Of a stretch of 9,944 bases of DNA, positions 1-5,090 are shown piece after piece; within the stretch, counting starts at the first letter, position 1, and each line of letters begins with the position of its first letter. The DNA comes from Opitutaceae bacterium. GTDB lineage: Bacteria; Verrucomicrobiota; Verrucomicrobiia; Opitutales; Opitutaceae. Made by a program: the position numbers and the translations under genes. Location: positions 1 to 9,944 of the forward strand of contig JANXSC010000461.1 in the NCBI GenBank assembly GCA_025352845.1, in the 5' to 3' direction. The notes beneath the pieces were generated by a model that worked only from the letters and a program-made list of their open reading frames with translations, ran no database searches and was not told where the DNA came from.

Positions 1-1932
1 CCCACCCGTGAAACCGCGATCGCGGAAGCGTTCGCCGAGCGCAATGGTATCGCCGCCGCCGCCGGTAATATCCTTGGTGAGATTATCGCGGATGATGTCG
101 GTGCGCACCGGCTGGCCGTTAACAAACACCTTCAAGCCCGCGGCGCGGCTCGATCCGTCGTTGGTCACGGTGACGTGAACCCACTCACCCACCGGCAACC
201 GTTCGGTCGCTCGGATGGAAATCGCGTCGCCGGGCCAGAAGTGGATGAGCGACCATTTCAGTTTTCCTTCCTCGATGAGCAGTTCGTAGCCGCGGCTCGC
301 GGCATCGGTCCACGCGCGCGAGCGGTGCAGCACCACGGCTCGCTCCTTCACGTCGGGCGTTTGAATCCAGAGTGAAATCGAAAACGGATCGTGGCGGTGA
401 AAGTTGCCGAGCCGCGTGTTAATCGCGTGGTCGCCGGTGAGCTTGATGGCGAGACCGATGCGGCCGGGCACGGACTCGTTTTCCTGCGGGGTCGCGGCGT
501 AGTCGCCGGGCTCGAGTGCGTTGGCGAACCGGCCGGCACCGGGAGTTTTTTCCGTGGCCGCGGCGGCGGTTTCATCGGCCGGCGGTGTCGCGGGCGCGGA
601 AGACTTTGTCGTGCTCTTCACAGGCGGCGGCGTTTCGCGAACATCAAAACTGAAATGCGCGATCTCTGCGGAGATTGTCAGCGGCTTGGATGAATTTCCC
701 GTGAGCCAGTCCGCAAACGCCGCTCGGCGCTCCTCGCGCGTCGCGGCGAGCTTCGCCTCCGCGGCCTTCATCGCGGCGGTGGCAGCGGCGAATTCTAACG
801 CGTGCGCCGTATTCGGCACCCACATTGCGGGCGTCGGCGCGGATTGCGTGAAGTAGGAGTAGAGTCCGGCCTCGTCGATGTTTTGGAAAAACGCCGCGAG
901 CGCATAGAACTCCTTCTGCGCAATGGGATCGAATTTGTGGTCATGGCAGCGGGCGCACTCGAGCGTGAGGCCGAGGAAGGCGGTGCCGAAGGTGGTGGTG
1001 CGGTCGTTGACGTAGTTGATCCGGTATTCTTCCTCGATAGAGCCGCCCTCGCTTTCCTGCGGGTGCAGCCGGTTAAACGCCGTCGCGAGCCGCTGCTCGT
1101 CGGTCGCGTTGGGCAGGAGATCACCGGCGAGCTGCCAGGTGACAAACTTGTCCCACGGAAGATTTTCGTTGAACGCCTTGATCACCCAGTCGCGCCACGG
1201 CCACATGTCGCGCTCACGGTCCACTTGGAAACCGTAGCTGTCGGCGTAGCGCGCGACGTCGAGCCAGTCGGTCGCCATCCGCTCGCCGTAACGCGGCGTG
1301 GCCAGCAATTGATCGACGAGATTGCGGAGGGCAGATTCTGGATTGCGGATTGAGTCGGCCGTGAAGGCGTCGATCTCCGCGAGCGTGGGCGGGAGGCCGG
1401 TGAGATCGAACGAGAGCCGGCGAATCAACGTCTCGCGATCAGCCTCGGGCTGCGGGGTAATTTTTTTTGCGGCGAGTCCGGCGAATACGAACCGGTCGAT
1501 CGGGTGCGGTTCATTTCGCGCTGGCGGCGGCGCAATTGTCGCGAGCGGCGCGAAGGCCCAGTGCGTTTGATAAGGTGCGCCCTCGTCGATCCAGCGCTTG
1601 AGCGTGGTGACTTCCTCGGAGGTGAGCCGCGCGAGCTTGGCCTCGGGCGGCGGCATCATTTCCTCCGTGTCGGTGCTGGTGACGCGGAAGATGATTTCGC
1701 TCTCCGCGCTCTTGCCGGGGATGATGACAGTCGAGTCGTTCTTGATGCGCAGCGCGCCCTCGCGCGTGTCGAAGCGGAGCTTGGCCTTGCGCGCGCTCTC
1801 GTCGGGGCCGTGGCAGTGAAAACACTTGTCCGAGAGAATCGGCCGCACCTCTCGCCCGAAATCCACCGGGGCCGCGAGCGCCGACGCCGTGGCGCAGCAG
1901 AGTGAAGCGAAAACTCTAAGGTTCAGGAGCAC
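1..1932 (-). CDS. PSD1-family secreted c-type cytochrome with DUF1549 and LamG-like domains (C-terminus beyond the window)
   Basis: The frame is open from 1932 to the left edge (644 codons visible) and no stop is reached. The start is GTG at 1932-1930: an in-frame TGA lies about a dozen codons upstream, no ATG intervenes, and GTG gives a good signal peptide (MLLNLRVFASLCCATASALA). No close Shine-Dalgarno is seen. Domains in order: planctomycete cytochrome C (PSCyt1), residues about 24-100, with haem motif CFHCH at 37-41 and a likely distal methionine in EEMMPPP (90-96); DUF1549/PSCyt2, about 143-350, with GLPPT (179-183), RYGER (214-218) and a second haem motif CARCH (326-330); a LamG/concanavalin-like domain from about 465 to the edge. 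DUF1553/PSD1 should follow outside the window. The family is abundant in Planctomycetes and Verrucomicrobia; biochemical function is poorly established. Periplasmic or envelope location is inferred. An aldolase gene lies 148 bp upstream on the same strand. Confidence 0.93.
   Translation of the reverse strand, partial: MLLNLRVFASLCCATASALAAPVDFGREVRPILSDKCFHCHGPDESARKAKLRFDTREGALRIKNDSTVIIPGKSAESEIIFRVTSTDTEEMMPPPEAKLARLTSEEVTTLKRWIDEGAPYQTHWAFAPLATIAPPPARNEPHPIDRFVFAGLAAKKITPQPEADRETLIRRLSFDLTGLPPTLAEIDAFTADSIRNPESALRNLVDQLLATPRYGERMATDWLDVARYADSYGFQVDRERDMWPWRDWVIKAFNENLPWDKFVTWQLAGDLLPNATDEQRLATAFNRLHPQESEGGSIEEEYRINYVNDRTTTFGTAFLGLTLECARCHDHKFDPIAQKEFYALAAFFQNIDEAGLYSYFTQSAPTPAMWVPNTAHALEFAAATAAMKAAEAKLAATREERRAAFADWLTGNSSKPLTISAEIAHFSFDVRETPPPVKSTTKSSAPATPPADETAAAATEKTPGAGRFANALEPGDYAATPQENESVPGRIGLAIKLTGDHAINTRLGNFHRHDPFSISLWIQTPDVKERAVVLHRSRAWTDAASRGYELLIEEGKLKWSLIHFWPGDAISIRATERLPVGEWVHVTVTNDGSSRAAGLKVFVNGQPVRTDIIRDNLTKDITGGGGDTIALGERFRDRGFTGG
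1320..1349. repeat. 9-bp direct repeat with 21-bp period inside the PSD1 gene
   Basis: GATTGCGGA occurs at 1320-1328 and again at 1341-1349, in the same codon phase. On the coding strand it gives SIRNPESALRN (residues 194-204), in the linker between the GLPPT segment and the LVDQLLATPRYGER segment of DUF1549. Similar AATCCGCAATCC-type short repeats are common in intergenic DNA of these phyla; that they were the source here is an inference. Confidence 0.5.
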
Positions 1933-2080
1933 GCAGGCGTTAGCGTGATTGCCCCCACTCCGCGATCAAGCTCGCACTATCCGGCGTGTTTTTGCCGGAC
2001 GCATACCGTCCGGAGACAATTTCAGCGCGATCGCGACGACCGAACGAAACCGAAACCAGCACCACACGGTCCGCGACGCC
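1933..2080. other. Intergenic spacer with two overlapping small hairpins (1980-2013)
   Basis: This 148-bp gap separates the stop of the aldolase gene from the GTG start of the PSD1 gene, both on the minus strand. It holds TCCGGC (1980-1985) pairing with GCCGGA (1994-1999) across an 8-base loop, and CCGGAC (1995-2000) pairing with GTCCGG (2008-2013) across a 7-base loop. The middle arm is shared, so the two hairpins are mutually exclusive. No T-run follows on the minus strand, so a classical intrinsic terminator is not supported. No small gene was found. Confidence 0.4.
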
Positions 2081-3055
2081 TTACCGCTTCTCATATCCCG
2101 TATCGGTCGCGGTCTTGCGGCCTTGGAACAGCGTGTAACTGGAACGAGTCTGCCAGCTCGAAGGGCCGGCGAGGACTTTGCCGTGGGCCAGCACGGATTC
2201 GCGGACTAGTTTTTCCCGTGCATTGTAGCTCGCCGAGCCATCACGGTCGCCAGCCTGAATGCCGAAATCGTTGCTCGCGACCATGACAATATCGATACCG
2301 TCGACCTCATCGAGGATGGTGTCGAGCATGCCCACGCCCGCGGGATTCTCGATCTGGATCATGATCATGATGTTGTTGTTCGCGTTCGTGGGATAGCCGC
2401 GGCCCCAGATGGCGGTGGCGCGGTTGTTGCCCGAGCTGCGGTGACCCCACGGCTTGGTGTTCGGGCTCTCGCGATTTCCCACCGGAAATTTGGCAAACAT
2501 GACGGCATTGCGCGCCTCCTCCACCGTCGAGACCATGGGGATGATGATGCCGAGTGCGCCCGCATCGGTGGCTTTCTGGATGTCGCCGACATTGGCGGAC
2601 GGCACGCGCACGAACGGAATGCAACCGGCCGCGGCGATCACCTCGATCAGATTCTGCGTTTCGCGCCAGGTCAGCGTGCTGTGCTGCATTTCGATCCAGA
2701 TGTAATCCTGGCCTTCGCAGGCTTTTTTCGCGGCTTCGAGATCGGGCTCGACGATCGTGTTGCAGAAAATTTGTTTCCCGGCCTTCAGCTTCGTGATGAC
2801 GGTGTTGAACGTCTGCGTGCCGGGTGCCGGCACCGGCTCTGCCTTAGGGGCCGCCTTCGTCGCTGCCGTCGGTTGCCCTTGAGCTGGCTGCTGCGCCTGT
2901 GCCGCCGAGCACGCCAGGACCAGCGTCGTCGTGAGAATCGCTGCCGCGGTCGCGAGCGGATTCGTAAAAGCGTGGCGGTGAGAAAACCAATTTCCGCGGA
3001 GACGGGCGTCAGACGCGCGCTGGGAAGAACAGACCAGAGGGATTTGCGTGCTCAT
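2081..3055 (-). CDS. Exported HpcH/HpaI-family (class II pyruvate) aldolase
   Basis: 324 residues, ATG at 3055, stop TAA at 2081; AAGG lies 8 bases before the start. Residues 1-54 form a long export signal: a polar stretch to about 33, a hydrophobic core (34-48) and either AQA cleavage at 54 or a loose lipobox (VLAC, C49). A low-complexity Q/A/P/K linker follows (55-80). The HpcH/HpaI (citrate-lyase-beta-like) domain spans about 80-310. Candidate catalytic residues against E. coli HpaI numbering recalled from the literature: E122/H125 in IEMQHS (base dyad, D in HpaI), R150 in FVRVPS (pyruvate carboxylate), E236 in MIQIEN and D263 in SNDFG (metal ligands). The H-to-R spacing of 25 matches HpaI. 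The family cleaves or forms 2-keto-3-deoxy or 4-hydroxy-2-oxo acids using pyruvate. The true substrate cannot be read from sequence. Usual family length is about 250-270 residues and the enzymes are cytoplasmic, so export is odd. Confidence 0.85.
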   Translation of the reverse strand: MSTQIPLVCSSQRASDARLRGNWFSHRHAFTNPLATAAAILTTTLVLACSAAQAQQPAQGQPTAATKAAPKAEPVPAPGTQTFNTVITKLKAGKQIFCNTIVEPDLEAAKKACEGQDYIWIEMQHSTLTWRETQNLIEVIAAAGCIPFVRVPSANVGDIQKATDAGALGIIIPMVSTVEEARNAVMFAKFPVGNRESPNTKPWGHRSSGNNRATAIWGRGYPTNANNNIMIMIQIENPAGVGMLDTILDEVDGIDIVMVASNDFGIQAGDRDGSASYNAREKLVRESVLAHGKVLAGPSSWQTRSSYTLFQGRKTATDTGYEKR

Positions 3056-3204
3056 AGGGGTGACCTTGACGCTAGGTCGATTGCCACCGCCACCGCCAGT
3101 CGTAACTGAACGCAGGCGGGTCGGGGTTTATCTCCGCCGCATGGGACGCAAAGGCCGACCCACGGGTGTCAGCGGCAAAGCGACGCACCACCCACATCAT
3201 GGCC

Positions 3205-3355
3205 GGGCGCATCTCAGTTTCTTGAGGGCGGCTTTGAGAGGAAACGCTCCGCAACGTAGCACGAGCAGCCTGCCCGTGTAGGATCGGAAAACGCGGTCAG
3301 GCTGACCGCGCTACGCCCGGCACCGGCCACAGTTGCAAGAAACTGAGATGCGCCC
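3205..3355. repeat. 151-bp element with perfect 20-bp terminal inverted repeats (MITE-like)
   Basis: GGGCGCATCTCAGTTTCTTG (3205-3224) is the exact reverse complement of 3336-3355. The 111-bp interior has no gene. It carries a nested palindromic unit bounded by CGTAGC (3255-3260) and GCTACG (3310-3315) with a 19-bp palindrome inside. No obvious target-site duplication abuts the arms, and pairing stops sharply at both ends. A non-autonomous mobile element, or a pair of inverted copies of a 20-bp dispersed repeat flanking another repeat, would both fit. No transposase is nearby. Confidence 0.75.
3292..3310. repeat. 19-bp palindrome nested in the inverted-repeat element
   Basis: CGCGGTCAG (3292-3300) and CTGACCGCG (3302-3310) pair perfectly around one central G. 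The palindrome sits at the right side of the 61-bp unit bounded by CGTAGC and GCTACG. It resembles REP-like palindromes scattered between genes in Opitutaceae-type genomes (from memory, not checked). No T-run follows, so it is not called a terminator. Confidence 0.6.
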
Positions 3356-3395
3356 TCCTGGCACGCCGCCATCTTTTGTCTCTGGTCATGGCCGC

Positions 3396-3418
3396 GGCCG
3401 CCCGCATCGTAGGCGGCC
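3396..3418 (+). promoter_or_regulatory. Hairpin over the ribosome-binding region of the DTW gene
   Basis: GGCCGCC (3396-3402) pairs with GGCGGCC (3412-3418) across a 9-base loop. The right arm overlaps AGGCGG, the only Shine-Dalgarno-like sequence before the ATG at 3420. In mRNA a 7-bp all-GC stem here would sequester the ribosome-binding region, so it could modulate translation. In GC-rich DNA a stem of this size can also arise by chance. Confidence 0.4.
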
Positions 3419-3419
3419 C

Positions 3420-4175
3420 ATGAGTCGCCCGATGTGTTACCGTTGTTTTTGGCCGCAGCCGATGTGCTGGTGCGGGTCGATCACGCCGATGGCGACGCGC
3501 ACGAAGTTCGTGTTCCTCATGCACCCCGAAGAATTCAAACGCGCGAAGGCCGCGACCGGCCGGCTCACACACCTCTGTCTCGCCGGCAGCGAGCTGCACA
3601 TGGGCATCGGGTTCGACGCGCACGAGGCCGTGCAGGCGTTGATCAACGATCCGGAAAATTTCCCCGTGCTGCTCTACCCGACGCGCGACGCCCGCGATCT
3701 TTCCAAAGGCGAGTTGCATGCGAGCGACTGCGGCGGTCGGCGGCTCGTGGTGTTTCTGCTCGATGGCACGTGGCGTCTCGTGCGGCACTTGTGGCGGGAC
3801 AGCCCGAGCCTCCAACGCCTGCCGCGAATCATGTTTTCGAATGCCGCGCCCAGCCGCTACGTGATCAAACGCCAGCCCGAGCCCGGCTGCCTCTCGACGC
3901 TCGAAGCCACACACGAACTCCTCCTCGCGCTCGATCGCTCCGGACTCGACCGCTACCCGCTGCCGGAACAACTGCTCGGACTTTTTCAGCGCATGCAGGA
4001 CGTGCAGCTCCGCTTCGTCGCCGAGGCTGCGCGTCTCGGCATCCGCCGCCACGGCCAGCGCGCTCCGTCTCCGCGCGCTCCCCTCCCCGTCCGCATCGGC
4101 CCCAAGCGGCGGCGGATTTTCGGTTCGGGCGCCGCTGCGTCGAGCGCCGGCAGCTCGCCCTCGCCCACGCCGTGA
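3420..4175 (+). CDS. DTW-domain protein, probable tRNA-uridine aminocarboxypropyltransferase
   Basis: 251 residues from ATG at 3420. An in-frame TTG at 3333 would add 29 residues read from the inverted-repeat arm and is not favoured. The protein opens with a zinc-type cluster, MCYRC (C6, C9) and CWC (C16, C18). It then has the HPEE segment (35-38), the family signature DGTW (115-118, D-x-T-W), and PSRYVIKRQPEPGCLSTLEA (144-163), the typical second motif. DTW proteins (E. coli TapT/YfiP, human DTWD1/2) transfer the 3-amino-3-carboxypropyl group of S-adenosylmethionine to N3 of tRNA uridine, making acp3U in the cytoplasm. The target position is not readable here. Residues 205-251 form a basic, Ala/Ser/Pro-rich tail that looks disordered. 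The next gene starts 19 bp after the stop, suggesting one transcript. Family call is firm; orthology to TapT is not established. Confidence 0.92.
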   Translation: MSRPMCYRCFWPQPMCWCGSITPMATRTKFVFLMHPEEFKRAKAATGRLTHLCLAGSELHMGIGFDAHEAVQALINDPENFPVLLYPTRDARDLSKGELHASDCGGRRLVVFLLDGTWRLVRHLWRDSPSLQRLPRIMFSNAAPSRYVIKRQPEPGCLSTLEATHELLLALDRSGLDRYPLPEQLLGLFQRMQDVQLRFVAEAARLGIRRHGQRAPSPRAPLPVRIGPKRRRIFGSGAAASSAGSSPSPTP

Positions 4176-4194
4176 ACGCGTCCGAATAATCTGC

Positions 4195-4917
4195 ATGCTC
4201 TCGCCCACACCGAATTTCACGCCGCCGCCCGGCTACGACCGCATTAAGGTCGTGCAGAGCTTCGACGAGCTCGTCGCGACGCCCTTCGCCGGCGGCGTCA
4301 ACGCGCTCTGCTGGCCGCGCACGTTGCCCGGCGATTTCGGTGAAGTCGTGGCGCAGCTCGGCGTCACCGCAGGGATCACCGCACTCGACGAGGCCCGCCT
4401 CCAGGCCCTGCCCCTGAGCGCCGCCGGCCGCGCGGCCGTCGAGATTCTCCTCGCCGATCAGCTGCGCCTCCGCGCGCTCGGCCGCGCCCCTGAACTCAAT
4501 TGCATCCGCAGTTATCCGCGCGACGAGGAGCCCGGCCCCGTCCCGACCGACGTCTACTCGTGGCACGCCGACAGCGCGCCCATCGAAGCTGACACATGGC
4601 TCTGCACCTACCACGGCGCCGCGTCCGAGGGCCTGCGCAACGTCGACGCGCAGCGCCGCACCGCCGATCCGGCCATTCGGGCTGCGCTCCTCAAGATTTT
4701 CGGCGGTGCTGACGACGGGGACTTTCGCGAATTTCTAAACGAGAACTGTTACGACCTCCACTACGCCGCCGCTCCTGCTGCGCAGCCCTTTTCGTTCGGC
4801 CTCGGTCATCTCTGGCGCATCGCCGTGGACTGGCCCGACAGCCCTGTCCCGCCCTGCATCCATCGCGCGCCGGAAACACTCCCTGACTCACAAGCGCGTT
4901 TGCTGCTGATCAGCTAA
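4195..4917 (+). CDS. Putative Fe(II)/2-oxoglutarate oxygenase-like protein (DUF1826-like)
   Basis: 240 residues, ATG at 4195, stop TAA at 4915-4917, 19 bp after the DTW gene and probably cotranscribed. No strong Shine-Dalgarno; reinitiation after the DTW stop is plausible. The N-terminal half (about 1-100) has no motif I recognise. The C-terminal half carries YSWHADSAPIEADTWLCTYHG (121-141), with H124 and D126 as an HxD pair, and CIHRAPETLPDSQARLLLIS (221-240), with H223 and R235. An HxD...H...R order is the facial triad plus co-substrate arginine expected of double-stranded beta-helix 2-oxoglutarate/Fe(II) oxygenases. The pattern of HaD, TYhG and HRaP...RLLL resembles DUF1826 as I remember it. 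No transmembrane or signal segment is seen, so it is likely cytosolic like its neighbour. Its substrate is unknown; a tRNA side-chain role is an inference from gene pairing only. Confidence 0.6.
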   Translation: MLSPTPNFTPPPGYDRIKVVQSFDELVATPFAGGVNALCWPRTLPGDFGEVVAQLGVTAGITALDEARLQALPLSAAGRAAVEILLADQLRLRALGRAPELNCIRSYPRDEEPGPVPTDVYSWHADSAPIEADTWLCTYHGAASEGLRNVDAQRRTADPAIRAALLKIFGGADDGDFREFLNENCYDLHYAAAPAAQPFSFGLGHLWRIAVDWPDSPVPPCIHRAPETLPDSQARLLLIS

Positions 4918-4945
4918 TACCGGCGGCTCGTATGCCCCAGACATT

Positions 4946-5024
4946 TGTCATCGCGAGGTGCGCGAAGTGCGCCGTGACGATCCAGCTGGATGGCTTCGTC
5001 GCCGCGCTCCTGCTCGCAATGACA
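4946..5024. repeat. 79-bp palindromic interspersed repeat (TGTCATTGCGAG family)
   Basis: The ends are TGTCATCGCGAG (4946-4957) and CTCGCAATGACA (5013-5024), complementary at 11 of 12 positions. The centre contains GACGATCCAGCTGGA and TGGCTTCGTC, giving a long imperfect hairpin (GACGA/TCGTC and TCCAG/CTGGA). This matches a short palindromic repeat I know from many unrelated bacterial genomes, typically TGTCATTGCGAG...GCAATCCAG...CTCGCAATGACA. It sits in the 173-bp gap (4918-5090) between two convergent genes, where it could also act as a bidirectional transcript end. Outside it lie a 9-bp direct repeat GCGGCTCGT (4923-4931, 5059-5067) and a 7-bp inverted repeat TGCCCCA/TGGGGCA (4933-4939, 5069-5075). 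Confidence 0.8.
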
Positions 5025-5090
5025 ACCCAAAAATTAAGAGACGTTGGTATAACAACGCGCGGCTCGTTTGGGGCAGCGCCACTCGCCCGA

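Larger units (their letters stand above)
3056..3419. other. Divergent intergenic region between aldolase and DTW genes
   Basis: This 364-bp stretch holds no convincing gene. 3056-3204 contains the leader of the aldolase gene and a short ACCGCC triplication around 3080-3097; I see no clear promoter there. 3205-3355 is an inverted-repeat element and 3396-3418 a hairpin, listed separately. Open frames crossing the region lack domain signal and read through the inverted-repeat arms. Confidence 0.6.

Noticed and set aside
2441..3109. 222-codon open frame on the plus strand
   Set aside because: It is antisense to the exported aldolase, whose catalytic motifs and signal peptide are coherent.
3205..3355. 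Insertion sequence with transposase
   Set aside because: The interior is only 111 bp and has no coding potential, so at most it is a non-autonomous element.
3333..3419. TTG start giving the DTW protein 29 extra residues
   Set aside because: The added residues are read from the inverted-repeat arm and the GC hairpin, and the zinc cluster begins right after the ATG at 3420.
3297..4220. 307-codon open frame on the minus strand
   Set aside because: It is antisense to the DTW gene, whose motifs are unmistakable, and it runs into the inverted-repeat arm. Its R/A/E-rich composition is typical of GC-rich shadows.
3865..4614. 249-codon open frame on the minus strand
   Set aside because: It lies antisense across the end of the DTW gene and the oxygenase-like gene and shows no domain.
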